64,000 nucleotides of DNA from the NCBI GenBank assembly GCA_951213105.1, contig OX578147.1, positions 125,519,642 through 125,583,641 on the forward strand, written 5' to 3'. Below, piece by piece: positions 52,900-64,000 of the stretch. Source of the DNA: Amaurobius ferox (Eukaryota > Arthropoda > Arachnida > Araneae > Amaurobiidae). The notes beneath the pieces were generated by a model. That model made no database searches, was not told the DNA's origin, and saw only the letters and a program-made list of their open reading frames with translations. The position numbers and the translations under genes are program-made. Within the stretch, counting starts at the first letter, position 1. The number at the start of each line of letters is the position of its first letter.

Positions 52900-54742
52900 C
52901 AATATTGTAAAAAATAAATTTGTAGATAATAAATATTCTATTTTTAATCATCTTTTTTGAAACTCCATTTAAATAGAAACTCTGTTAATCTCACAAAAGA
53001 TTTAAATATGACAAAGGAAGCTCCGAACATCATGATCATAAAGCTGAGATAAAATGTTTATACCATCAATTTAACAGCACTTATCAATGGAAATTAATAA
53101 AATCATGGGTATTTGCGGTAAAGAAAAACATTTAAATAATATTTATGCCATTTTCTTAAAATTAAATCTTACTAATAAACATTGCAATCATATTTTCTAT
53201 GATTTGCTTATTACAAGATCAAAATATTTAAAATTAAAACTTCAATTTCATAATAATAACAGGTCTACTAATTCCTGTTGTGTAATTTCTTTTAAGCATC
53301 CAATTTATAATTCTATAAATTTTGGGAATTTATTTATTAAGTTGAAACATTTATTGCCTATCGAGGATTTGAGTGTTTCAAAGACATTTAAATACAACAA
53401 GCCTATTGGTAGATCTATTTTTAATTATAATGAAATTTCACAATCTCTCTCTATAGAAAAAGATTCCATGCCAAATGTAGATAACGAATGTATTTTTAAA
53501 GTAGGCAAATATGCTAAATATCTAAATCCGCACTTGGGGAATACTTACAGAAGACTTAGCCACAGTTTAAGACGACACGTTAAGAACTATTATGTCATTT
53601 GGCACAAAATTCAGGATACCATCTTGTAATAGCTCTTTTAAAGTTTTAATGACAATAAATCTTAACCTTGATAAATATATTTATGAATTAGCTTCTAAAT
53701 ATGCTCTGCATTAAGAGGCATTTAATATGTGGAAATTTACTTTATTAAAATTTATTAAAAATACTATATGTAGTATTAAATTGTCTAGACCTATGTATAA
53801 TATTGATAATATAAAACACTCCTTTAATGATTTACAAAGATCTTTGTTATTACTTATGTTGATAAAGCCTCTAATAATTATGCTATTATCTGTAAAAAAT
53901 TCTATATATAATTTCTGTTAGATTATTTATAGAATAATTGTCTATTTAAATTAGATTCACATTCCATTAATAGTATCAAACTGAAAATTATTAATATGTA
54001 TAGTGATTTAAATATTATTTATAAATTTCTTAAATTTCCATATATAGTGCTTATTCTTAAATTTCATAAAAATCCTATTAAATTTAGAACAGTAACTAGT
54101 GGTCATAATACTTTCTCATAATACTTACTGCGAGTAAATTACTACCAAATTATTTGAATCTAATAAATGATAGTTTACGTTATTTTAGTAATAATTACCT
54201 TATTCTAACTAATAGTAAAGAATAAAAAAAAAATTTAGATTACTAGGTAAACTAATTGGATTTTAAACTTTTGAGTTTAAAGATATTTTTAATAATATTA
54301 AGATCTCTGATCTATATGTTGTAATTTTAGCTCTATATAATGCTTATATTACTAATCAATCTACTCATATAATATTTATCAATTTTCCAAAATTTCTTCA
54401 CTTTGTTTTTTTCAATAATTATATATTTCAAGGTAATTAATTATACTTACTTAAGTCTCAGGGGTTCCACAAGGTGGCTGAAGTAACAGTATGTTAGCCA
54501 ATTTATGTCTTTATCATTATGAACAGTCTTTTACTTCAATAGATTATAAAATTTACAGATATGTTGATGATCTGAATTGTTTAGTATTCACTGAAAACTA
54601 TATCATAGATATAGATTTTTATCCAGTCAATTTGGCATTTATTCCTAATGCAGCTACTATTAGTAATAAAATTAATTTTTTGAATTTAAATTTAATTATT
54701 GAACCTACTAATAGTATAGTTACGAATTTATATAATAAATAA
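52900..54742 (+). pseudogene. Divergent reverse transcriptase element, second degenerate copy
   Basis: Pieces in several frames are in order. A 180-codon frame at 53087-53629 (NSINFGNLFIKLKHLLPIE, no known domain) comes first, then YIYELASKYALH (about 53680). TYVDKASNNYAIICKKFYI (about 53850-53910) and KFHKNPIKFRTVTSGHN (about 54056-54110) follow. Motif B is lost or damaged near 54460, and YRYVDDLNCLVFTENYIIDI (motif C) reads on to NLNLIIEPTNSIVTNLYNK at 54740. The later pieces correspond to 5946-6899. This copy therefore supplies the N-terminal region missing there. DKASNNY...CKKFY is typical of a metazoan RT family resembling Penelope-like RTs; the class is uncertain. Many stops make it dead. 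Confidence 0.7.
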
Positions 54743-54779
54743 GTCTATCCACTTTAGCTAAAATACTAACTAGCTAAAT

Positions 54780-55240
54780 TTTATAAAATTTAGTATATAA
54801 GTCAGCGAGTTATCCTGGTGCTGATTAGACTTTGGTACGATTCAGGAAAAAATCTGCCATTTTGCGAAATGGCCCTCAAAAAACATCAAAATCTAAAATA
54901 AGCGACTACATATGTCCCAAATCTGGTAATGAAACGCTTGTTGTATACTCAATTTTTGACGATGAAAGAATAAAACCGGCCCCATTACTCTAGGACTAGC
55001 CGTTCTCGAGATATTTTAGTTTATTTGAATTTTTACTACACCGCTTTTGAAACTACGTACAGTTACTAATTTTAAACGAAAATGGAATTAAAAGTACAAA
55101 TTCAGTATAATTTCAAATAATTATGCGTGTTATTTTGTGCAATTGAATTCAATTTAATGAATTAAAGAAATAAAGAGAAAATGAATTTCAATCTATATAG
55201 AAAGTTATGTACTGACCACATCAAATTTTCTATATTAAAT
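54780..55240 (-). repeat. ACTTTCC-family element, partial, reverse (M5)
   Basis: The reverse complement shows AAATTTGATGTGGTCAGTAC, CATAACTTTCTATATAG, ATATCTCGAGAACGGCTAGT and CAAAGTCTAATCAGCACCAG, matching M3. The CA-tract and terminal hairpin are missing. Confidence 0.7.
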
Positions 55241-55254
55241 AAGTTTTCAATGTA

Positions 55255-55640
55255 TTGCTGTTTGCGTTTATCTAAGCTGTGTGGGATGGGGACTAGATAG
55301 CCCTGTCCCTAAGGAGTTGGGATAGCTCGTTGTACACCCGGGTTCAAATCTCTGTCAGCCAAAACTATCTCAATGTTTACGAAGCGGGTGAGCACATTAA
55401 ATCTAAAAGTCTAAAATTCCATCCGATAGGTGATGGGCTAGTGGAAGAATGGTGTGTGTTAGTGTGTGTGTGTGTGTTAGTGAGTTAGTGTGTGTGTGTG
55501 TGTGTGTGTGCGTGTGTGTGTGTGTGCGTGTGCGCATTAGGCTTCAGTCCAAATTGGAAGGCGCTGTCCCCCCGTACATACAATTATCTTACACCTTCTA
55601 GTAGGTCGAACAATCTGGGTAGAAAAAAAATCATGTCTGA
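55255..55640 (+). repeat. tRNA-derived SINE (SINE-B) with (TG)n
   Basis: B box GGGTTCAAATC lies at 55340-55350, within a tRNA-like head starting near 55280. A long (TG)n tract (about 55452-55527) sits in the body. The tail AATTGGAAGGCGCTGTCCCC...GTCGAACAATCTGGGTAG resembles the tail shared by the other SINEs here. Confidence 0.7.
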
Positions 55641-55689
55641 TCTCTTGGAAAACAAAGGTCCTTTTATTTTGTGCCCTTTCCTCGTGATA

Positions 55690-56005
55690 ACTATAACCAG
55701 CCACTACTTCATACCTAGTTACAAAAGCTTTGGCGATATTCCACTATACATACCATTCATGACTTGATACTTATGTACATTGATAAAATATTTTCCCGAT
55801 GGCATATTTGGCAGCAGTTTTAGAAAAATATTATATTTCTAAAGAAAATGCTAATTTATCTACAAAGTCATGAATAGGACATATCAAATCACCTTGTTCT
55901 CCTCCACTCCTTCAAGCCGCCACTGAATTTTACGCTCAGATACAAAAGCTTTGGCGACTTTGTTGGCGACATTCCGCCACACATCCCATTCATGACTTGA
56001 TCCTC
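55690..56005. repeat. Diverged direct repeat
   Basis: ATACAAAAGCTTTGGCGA (or AC for AT) and CCATTCATGACTTGAT occur in order at 55717-55768 and 55940-56000. Confidence 0.6.
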
Positions 56006-57259
56006 GCGTTCGTTCGTCAGTGCTCTCAGTATCTTCCCATCCGTCAAAATGATTTTCCTTTTCTCTCTCCTCGCATGGGCCACGTGTGTGCTGTGATGGA
56101 GAAATTCATCGGAGTATCACAAGAAATGTTTGAGCAATCAATGTGTTTCATTATATTGGATACATGTTAATATTTCATAAAAAAATGGATGTTTGAACAA
56201 ATAATTTGGATACATGTAATACTGATCACTGGCTAAGGGAATAATGTTGTAGTATTTAGCGGAATATGTTGAGATTTCCGCTTTGTTAAGAATGTCGAGA
56301 ACATAGAGAGTTTTTGTAAAAGGATCCTTTTTCATACTCATTGCATTGAAATTTCGTTTTAAGAATCATAGTGTATTTTAAATACAGAAGGCAGGTGTAT
56401 ATGCAAGATTTATCGAATTTTTAAAGAAATAAATTATTCTTAAATATTTCTGGACATTAGTAAAACATTCTGTAAAATTAGTATTTTAAATTCACTGAAA
56501 TACATAATATCATAACTGAAATGCAGTAACCTTGAAAATTTAAAACAACGTATATAAATTTCGGAAAACCTTCAAAATGTAAGGAATATGACACTAATTT
56601 TAATAATGTAGAATTAATTAAATTCAAGGAATAGGTCTCTACTATGCATTCATAAATGTTTTTACGATAAGAATATAATAATATTTGAAAAGCAATATAT
56701 GTGAAAAATAACTAAGAAAAAAACATCAGATGTTATTCACATGAGTAGACACAGAAACACAAAATATAGTAAAAATACTTATTTATCACTGTTGATGCGT
56801 TATGACAGAAAGATAAAATTGTGTTAATTATGAAATTAATCAAAATGTTTGAGGTTTTATTACTTTCCATAGAAAGAAGGAAAATAAATAAGCAAACGTG
56901 TTTTGTTGCCATAAAAAACAAACGCATTTTTCATTGCTAAAGTTTATCACAGATTTAATTATCTTGATAGATTTGTTTCTTATAAAATGGTTATATTTTA
57001 TTATTACGTTATATTTTAACTTTTAAACCTTAAAAATGAGTCATATAAGACAAAAATATTGAAAAGCATATTAAAGCAAAATTTTTAAACATATTCAGAT
57101 ATATTTTTTACGTCCAAATACAGATACATTTAAGTAATTTAAATACCCTGTTCTGTCTTGCAAAATACTAAATTAATAAATAGGACATCTGATTTCACGT
57201 CCTGACGCAAGATTTATAAAATTAGAAATTAAAAATGAAAATGTAGGATTTAGCATAAA
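56006..57259. other. Upstream region of the receptor exon, no gene seen
   Basis: A/T-rich. It should hold either the 5' intron or the promoter and 5' UTR of the receptor gene. AGGATTTAG at 57245-57253 could serve as a splice acceptor just before the ATG. No core promoter can be named with confidence. Confidence 0.4.
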
Positions 57260-57563
57260 ATGAACAGGACACTTTCAACAAATAACTCATTTTCTTCGGT
57301 TTCAATGAACAACCCAAATTGGACCAACTTCACAGACGAGTTCTTAGACATTGAGAACTACTTAGCAGCTGTCCTAGGACCTAAGCAGCTAGCATTGAAT
57401 TGGCTTTTACCATTGACATCTGTGTACGCTGTTATATTTATAACTGGACTAGTCGGTAATGGCTGCACGTGTTTGGTCATTGCCAGGAATCCTTACATGC
57501 AGACAGCTACAAACTGTTACCTCTTCAATCTTGCTGTTGCAGATGTGCTTACACTTCTTTGTG
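57260..57563 (+). CDS. Neuromedin-U/pyrokinin/CAPA-type GPCR, first coding exon
   Basis: The exon has 101 codons plus one base, from the ATG at 57260 to a donor GTAAGT at 57564. The extracellular N-tail has four N-glycosylation sequons (Asn 2, 8, 20 and 23) and no signal peptide. TM1 is about residues 49-71 (LPLTSVYAVIFITGLVGNGC) with the GN of class A receptors. Intracellular loop 1 is IARNPYMQTATN, followed by the TM2 start CYLFNLAVADVLTLLCG. M.TATN.YLFNLAV(A/S)D is characteristic of the neuromedin-U receptor group, which in arthropods includes pyrokinin and CAPA receptors that signal through Gq. The rest of the gene is beyond an intron extending past 64000. Which subtype it is cannot be decided from one exon. 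It is the only clear host gene here. Confidence 0.88.
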
Positions 57564-57569
57564 GTAAGT
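57564..57569 (+). other. Splice donor of receptor exon
   Basis: GTAAGT is a consensus U1 donor immediately after the phase-1 codon of TM2. Translation beyond it hits a stop within nine codons (KSSI-stop), supporting a real splice site. Confidence 0.8.
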
Positions 57570-57649
57570 CCTCTATTTAATGTGAATACTGTAAGTTTTT
57601 GTTCTTTAAAAATCATGTTCATCGAGCGAAGCAAAATATGGACATCCTA

Positions 57650-58920
57650 TTTTCAATTGCACTTAAAATCAGCGTTGCTAACTTTAAGCGCATTATGTAT
57701 TTTCAGGAACCAAGTACCTAAAATTGCTACATGCAGCCATAAAATGGTTTAGTACCTAAATGGTTACATGCAGCTATAAAATGGTTAATGAAAATCAGCG
57801 TCGACACTTAAAATCATCTTTAAGCTTATTATGTATTTTTACAGACTATGTATCTAAAATGGCTACATGCAGCCATAAAATAATAAGGTACCTAAATCGC
57901 TACATGCGGCCATAAAATTGTTAATTAAAATCAGCATCGACACTTAAAATCAGCGTCGACACTTAAAATCAGCGTCGACACTTAAAATTAGCGTTGCACT
58001 TAAAATCATCGATACTTAAAATAATTTTTAAGCGCATTATGTATTTTTAGGGACCATGTACCTAAAATCGCTACATGCAGATATGAAATGATTAGGTACC
58101 TAAATGGCTACATGCAGCCATAAAATTATTAATTAAAATCAGTGTCGACATTTAAAATCATCTTTAAGCGTATTATACATTTCTAGGGACTATGTATCTA
58201 AAATGGCTACATGTAGCCATAAAATAATTAGGTACCTAAATGGCTACATGCAGGCATAAAATTGTTAATCAAAATCAACGTTGCATTTAAAATCAGCGTG
58301 GACACTTAATCATCTTTAAGCGCATTATGTATTTTTAGGGACCATGTACCTAAAATCGCTACATGCAGCCATAAAAGAATTAGATACCTAAATGGCTGCA
58401 CGCAGCCTTAAAATGGTTAATTAAAATCAGCGTCGACACTTCAAATTAGCGCTGACACTTCAAATTAGCGCCGACACTTAATCATCTTTAAGCGCATTAT
58501 GTATTTTTAGGGACCATGTATTTAAAATGGCTACATGCAGCCATAAAATAATTAGGTACCTAAATGGCTATATGCAGCCATAAAATTGTCAATTAAAATC
58601 AGCGTCGGCACTTAAAACAGCGTTGTACTTAAAATCTCTCATCGATATTTAAAATCATCTTTAAACCCATTATGTATTTTTAGGGACCATGTACCTAAAA
58701 TCGCTACATGTAGCCATAAAATAATTAGGTACCTAAATAGTTACATGCAACTATAAAATGAGTAGGTACCTAAATGGCAACATGTAGCCATATTATGGTT
58801 AATTAAAATAAGCGTCGACACTTAAAACCAGCGTTGTTAACTTTAGGCGCATTATGTATTTTTCGGGACCAAGTACCTAAAATAGCTACATGCAGCCATA
58901 AAAGGTTATGTTGGTAAAAC
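57650..58920 (+). repeat. Intronic minisatellite, eight units of ~140-205 bp
   Basis: The anchor GCATTATGTATTTTTAGGGA (or variants) recurs near 57691, 57828, 58033, 58171, 58322, 58493, 58670 and 58850. Each is followed by CCATGTACCTAAAAT.GCTA, CATGCAGCCATAAAAT and one or more CAGCGTCGACACTTAAAAT sub-repeats. Unit length varies because the sub-repeats vary in number. Confidence 0.9.
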
Positions 58921-60867
58921 TGCTCTCATAATAGTGATTTGTCTTCAGCTCTAGACATCAAAAAAGCTCTCATCTGCACACAATCGCTTTAATTTAGGCC
59001 TACCTGCCCTTTTCTTTCAGACACTTGATGTAGAACTTATATCTGTAAATATAGAAAACAAATCGCTTAAACTGGTGTTTTAATCGGATAACACAATTAA
59101 AAAATTTTTGAATTACAGTTTTTCGAATTTTAATATAATTTCTGTAGCTTAATAAATTCAAAAAAGTTTGATGGTAATTACTTTACTGTCTCTTCATTTT
59201 ACTGTGAATAATTAAAATTAGTATTTAGAGGGTGTGGTTGTGGAAATGTATGCCGAGAAGGATCTAAACAAAATATAACTTTATTTACATGACTTAACTT
59301 ACAAGGTACAGTGTTACTTGCAACAGTCAAAGTGCGTAGCTCTCAAACAATTTTCTCAGCTTGCTTATGGAAACCTGCTCAGAGGGCATCGTGAATTCAG
59401 AGTATGCAAATAATGGCGCCATTTCCATGACATAAACAAAGTTCAATAATTCTTGTTCTGTGCTTTCTGTCGAAATAGTGACGCTATAAATGAAATACTA
59501 ATACCATTGTTTCAATACTTGACTTTGAAATTTAACCTCATTTATCGCAAAACTCAATTTTCTAACCTTTAGCGCATAATAACTCGTGAATAAAGAAATG
59601 AAATCTTTCAAAATTTTCCGAATATAAGGATCGTATAATGATGCTGCAATTGAGCTTTTTATTATCTTTGATTTAGATTGTTTATATAGCAATAAAGTGA
59701 GAAAAAGTTTTTTTTCCTTAGTTACCTAATTAGACATTAAAAATGAAATTGATGAAAAGTCCTTAGTTCTAAAATTAAGCACTACTGTGATCTTTCTATA
59801 CAGTTAATAATTTAAATTGAGCCGTTCCAAAATAAGTAATTTTCCATGTAGTAAAAATAAACATTCAAAAATATAAATTCCGCTTTAATTAAAAGAGTTT
59901 TAAATATATAAATATTAAATTTGTCCACTTGATATCAGAAAATTTTCTTACAATTAACGGCACAAAATGATTGCTTACTTTTTATCTCAAGCAGCTGAGT
60001 TAAAAAATAATTCCAACGTAGGTTGCGTTACAAACGTTTCTTATATGTTAAACATGTACTCTTCCCATATAAATAATCTGAAAATAAAAATACTACGTAA
60101 GTAACGCCATAAACAGTTGATTAAATGAATCAACCGGTTTCAAAGACAAAAAAGAATAATCTTCGTTTGAACAAATGAGACAGCGCAGTCACTGCAGCAA
60201 AGGTAGAAAAAATTTCGGATGGAAATTAGGACATTTCTGTTGTGACGGAAAGCAAATCAAACTATTAATAGGATGCTAACATTTGTGCTTCTCGAAATGT
60301 CGCACTTCTGTGATCTAAAATGAAAATAATTATTTGTAGGCAAAAGTCATGTTTTACACAAACCCTATTTCGTACTCATTTAATCAACTGTTTATACTGT
60401 TACTAACGCAGTAATTTTAAATGTACATAAAAGCTTTTAAAAATTACTTTAAACAATTTTAAAATAAAATTTTGAATTTTATATTCATGCCTATATATAA
60501 ATGTTGGAGAAATGTTTTAATATTCATTTGGTTGCCATATCAGGTCAAAAAAAATATGTATATAGATTGAGCGTCGTTTCAAAAATATAAATACTGATTT
60601 AATTAAAAAATTTATATATAAATATTAAATTTATCAACTTGTAATCAGAAAGTTTTTCTACGATTAAATGCGAAGTACGAGTACGATTACGTATACGAAG
60701 TACTTATAACCAGAGATCAAGCTAGAATTTTTTCAGAACCGGAAAAATACTCCTTAACTTGATTTTAAGGAGTATTTTGCTTTCCAGAGGAGTGATTTTT
60801 AACAAATGTACAAGTACCCTCAAATTTGCAGGTATTTAATAAATTTATTGAATTTTGTATAAAAAAA
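58921..60867 (+). other. Receptor intron, no exon seen
   Basis: A diverged direct repeat pairs 59868-59965 with 60575-60672 (CAAAAATATAAAT, ATATAAATATTAAATTT). An inverted repeat pairs 60103-60135 with 60371-60403 (ATAAACAGTTGATTAAATGA). No further GPCR exon (TM2-TM7) is recognised. Confidence 0.5.
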
Positions 60868-61735
60868 AATCTGATGCGGGCAACACATGACTTTCCTTAT
60901 ATAATGCAATGAATTTACTACTTTTACAGTTAAAAAAAGTGTTATTCTTATAGTAGATACTTATATTCTTTCCAAGATATTGAATTTTCTTCAATTAGTC
61001 GTTATTTTCATTGATTTAGCGTCATTTTTATCAATTTGGCGAAATTTTTGTTAATTTGGCAACAATTAAAAATGTAGCCAAGTTGGCGACATTCCGCCAA
61101 ATTTGCCGCTAAAATCTCGCCAAGCGTTATGGACGGAGAAATATGTTATTCTTACAGCAGATAAATGACTATTGGCGTTCAAATGCAAAAGTATTACTCA
61201 AAGTATCTTTTTTCATGAATGGAACGAGCTAGATCCACGAGAATGATGTCACCCAACTTATCGTATGGAATTACATATGAAAAGTGAACATGTTTCTCAA
61301 TAGGAAGTATTTTTTTACTTGTTTTATATAACTTTTTGATAATTTTTTTGAAAAAGGTGCAATATCTCGAGAACGATTCATGTTAGCGTTCTAAAATTTA
61401 TCTCAATCGTTTTCTAATAAAAAATTACATAAAAAATGTCTATTTGCATAACTTTATTAGCGGTTTTGATTTTTTGATGATTTTTTCGAATTTCACTCGA
61501 AATTGGGGGGGGGGGGTCTGAACATTCGATTGCGTATGAAAACAATAGGCTTCCAGCGTTTATGGATTGTGATTTTTGCACCAAATTTTGTTCGAATCGG
61601 TCCATTCGTTCGTCAGTTATCGTCTCTACAGATTCACTGACACACACATACACACTCCTTCCCGGTCGTCCAATTTGATGCTCTAAGTCCTCAGGACGAG
61701 CCGGACGGCCTGGGGCTTTCACACACATACACATA

Positions 61736-61777
<42 letters not shown>

Positions 61778-61910
61778 GACATCACTTCAAAAATGTTTGA
61801 TTCGTGATCAGGACTGCTTGAAGCGTGCTCTCCCGTCGAAAACTCGAATTCGAATTTTCGAACCCGTCGCAATATTTTTCTTATACATTATGTATATAAG
61901 GAAAGTAAAA
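60868..61910 (+). mobile_element. ACTTTCC-family MITE-like element (M6), with inserted SINE tail
   Basis: Parallel to M4 (28827-29772) through most of its length: ATCTGATGCGGGCAACACAT, GAATGGAACGAGCTAGATCC, TCTCGAGAACGATTCATGTT, (CA)n, ACATCACTTCAAAAATG and AAACTCGAATTCGAATTTTCG. A G12 run (61505-61516) replaces GGGGG in M4. Confidence 0.8.
61660..61722 (+). mobile_element. Short SINE tail inserted in the (CA)n of M6
   Basis: TTCCCGGTCGTCCAATTTGA...CCGGACGGCCTGGGGCTTTC is flanked by ACACACATACAC on both sides. It is closely parallel to the 62-bp insert at 26651-26712. Confidence 0.75.
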
Positions 61911-62377
61911 ATACAGGGTTATCGCCCTACATGATATACACTTCTGACTTTTCTACGTTGAACAAAAAATAAGATTTAAGAAATGCACTATACTCTTTAT
62001 TTGCGTTAATAAGCAAAATACATTGTATATCTGATAGCACAATTAATATTCCTTATAAACTTTATGAAATGAATTTTGAAATGTTTACTAAATTTTGAAC
62101 TTTTAGGATCACATGTTTTTTAATTTTCTGTCAATTTTCCGAGTAGCAACCTTGAATTATAATTTCATCATAATATAATTAACAATGTTTTTTTTTTCAT
62201 AAAAATAACTAATCATATAATTCATGATGAAATATTTTTAAATTGTTACCTTACCTTTGGCTTAGTTTCTCCATATGATTGTAAACAAACAAGGAAAAAA
62301 AAATAAAAGCCTAGTATAAGTAAAATAATTTTTATTTTTTCCTTTTAAAATTCCAACCAACTTTGCTTTTGGCTTTT
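61911..62377. other. Intronic or intergenic, no gene seen
   Basis: A/T-rich, nothing recognised. Confidence 0.4.
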
Positions 62378-62700
62378 CTAGAAATGAACGGCTTTCTCAA
62401 AATTAAATTTACATTCAACATTTCCATTATTTTCACAACAGTTTGGACGCAGTTCTGTAAGACGAGTTAAAACAAACACATTTTTCTCACCCAATCTGCT
62501 TCGGTTTTGAGTTCTGATTCTATTTCGTGTTGAAAATTCTCTCTCGCACGCAGCTGTTGAAAGGAGATGCTATTATACCAATGCTATTTGAGAAAGTGCT
62601 GAAAATCCAAGGTACATTGGCATATCATCTACTGTGGAGGACAAAATCAATTTGCAGAACTCAATTGATTCCATGATAGGATTTCTAAAATATAAAGACT
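62378..62700 (-). pseudogene. hAT transposase C-terminal fragment (hAT-C)
   Basis: The minus strand reads LLSTAACEREFSTRNRIRTQ, NRSRLGEKNVFVLTRLTELR and ends FNFEKAVHF before a TAG at 62378-62380. (S/T)AACER.FS..NRI.T..R..L is the hAT dimerisation core. A less certain upstream part (SSTVDDMPMYLGFSALSQIA) is in another frame. It belongs to a different hAT family from hAT-A and hAT-B. Confidence 0.75.
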
Positions 62701-63819
62701 GCATTTGAAAAAAATTCTTCTCAACTTTCGTTATGATGAATTTGTAACGATGTACGTGATACCGGATAAAATCAAAATGTTTTTATTTTCAAACCAAATC
62801 TCTTTAATTTGCGATTCTAAAAGGGATTATGTTTTCTTTTTTGTTTACAAAATCGGTGTGTGAAAATACTCATTACTTAATTTATAAAGCGTATTTACTT
62901 ATTTTCCAGCGTGAAATGCGCGTACAGAGGGGTTATCCAAATCTCTACTTATAACTATCGACCTTGGATATACTTTAGGATTTTTAATGAATCAATTACA
63001 TTCCAATATTTTTTAAATGCTATTTTTATTTTTTGGTGGTAACCTTCGTGAATTATGATTAATGTACGAGCGCTTCCTGCCATCCACTTAAATACGTTCC
63101 TGTTGGCGACGTTGTTTTTCAGCGACTATTTGACCGATTGCAGGGAAATTTGAAATATTCATAAATATTGTCTTTCGTCACAAGTCGTGACGTAGACGAA
63201 TTTTAAAATTATATCTGTGGACGGAGAAAATTGCGGTTAAAAGTGACCATATTAATTCTATGGGGAAAATTATTTTTGAAACTTTCGCGCGCTGTGTCCA
63301 GAAATTAACGACTATTCTATGTAAAATGTAATATTTTGACATGTTATATATAGTTTGTCGCTAATTAAAAATTATTTTAAATACTTAAAAACAGATTAAG
63401 TGACAAAGTGTGGCGAAGCGTCTTATTTAATGTCAATGTTAAGGAGCACGTGACGAGCCCATATGCAGCAATGTACATTATTGAAGGAAAACCGCTTATA
63501 ACTATCGACATTAGATAAACTTTAGGATTTATGGCGAAACAATTACATTTCAATATCTTTTTAAATGTTATTTTATTTTTGCGGCAACTTCCGCCATTAT
63601 GATTGTACGTTTGTTAAAATTAGATTTCATTTCGTTTTCTCTCAATGTAATGTGTTAAGTTCTTGTACATACATAATTTTACAGCCCTCCTCTGTCTCTG
63701 TCTGTCTATCTGTAACGCTTGGCAACAAATATGGTGAGATTGGCGATAAATATTGTAACTTTTAAAAAAATGGCACCAAATTCAAAAATATTCGAAATGT
63801 CGGAAAATTAAGTTAACTT
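62701..63819. other. Non-coding with a diverged direct repeat
   Basis: CTTATAACTATCGAC and TTTAGGATTT...CAATTACATT.CAATAT repeat at about 62949-63070 and 63494-63610. No gene is seen. Confidence 0.5.
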
Positions 63820-63885
63820 AAGACAGATACTGTTGCATTAAAAGACAGATACTGTTGCATTAAAAGACAGATACTGTTGCATTAC
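63820..63885. repeat. 22-bp tandem repeat, three perfect units
   Basis: AAGACAGATACTGTTGCATT plus AA, three times: 63820-63841, 63842-63863 and 63864-63885. Confidence 0.95.
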
Positions 63886-63914
63886 CACAATGACTGATTA
63901 AATTTCTTATTTCC

Positions 63915-64000
63915 CCACACAGACCGTCCGATCTACCTGAAGGTGTAAGGTCACTGTTTTGACGGCTGGAACAGCGTCCAACAAGTTAGACCTTAACCCA
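63915..64000 (-). repeat. SINE 3' end, cut by window edge (SINE-F)
   Basis: The minus strand ends in GTCGGACGGTCTGTGTG-like sequence with partner AGTGACCTTACACCTTCAGG. This is the shared SINE tail; the head lies beyond the window. Confidence 0.65.

Noticed and set aside
55492..55767. 91-codon frame beginning with CVCVCACVCV
   Set aside because: The start is translation of the SINE-B (TG)n tract.
61414..61872. 152-codon minus-strand frame
   Set aside because: Reads through (CA)n and the SINE tail inside M6; a parallel frame at 29463-29648 confirms it is repeat sequence.

Overview
This is AT-rich animal nuclear DNA packed with transposable elements, with no bacterial or viral gene organisation. 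Jockey-type LINEs, hAT, Tc1/mariner elements and tRNA-derived SINEs, plus one intron-split neuropeptide-receptor exon, point to an arthropod. The SINE and Tc1 types suggest an arachnid such as a spider, but that is inference.

Layout. 1-7.5 kb: a low-copy repeat split by a hAT element (698-3388) that still has its 8-bp target duplication, an inverted-repeat element, and a divergent reverse-transcriptase remnant. 7.5-17.2 kb: two Jockey LINEs on the minus strand, one placed exactly at the 5' junction of the other, so the same 13-bp target sequence occurs three times. 17.2-27 kb: SINEs, a family of short elements ending in ACTTTCC-type inverted repeats, a 52-bp satellite split by one of those elements, and a degenerate Tc1. 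27.8-33.3 kb: a stretch bounded by matching inverted termini and TTAA. 34.2-36.3 kb: a gag-only LINE relative. 38.4-42.2 kb: a second, nearly identical but 5'-truncated copy of the first LINE in opposite orientation. 42.9-51.4 kb: the paralogue of the low-copy repeat, then an internally deleted mariner carrying a hAT nested inside it. 51.8-55.6 kb: a foldback MITE, a second divergent RT remnant and a SINE. 57.26-57.56 kb: the only recognisable host coding sequence, the first coding exon of a neuromedin-U/pyrokinin/CAPA-type GPCR on the plus strand. Its intron carries an eight-copy minisatellite and runs off the right edge.

The genes do not form a pathway. What connects them is transposition. 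The LINEs share a 3'-terminal motif (GGAGATTAAAG followed by a hairpin), and a gag-only element carries the same motif, so trans-mobilisation is plausible. Pure C/G runs of 10-18 bp are common; in the Jockey elements they lie in proline-coding stretches and are where the reading frames break. All transposon genes here look dead or incomplete except Jockey-b ORF2, which is open throughout.
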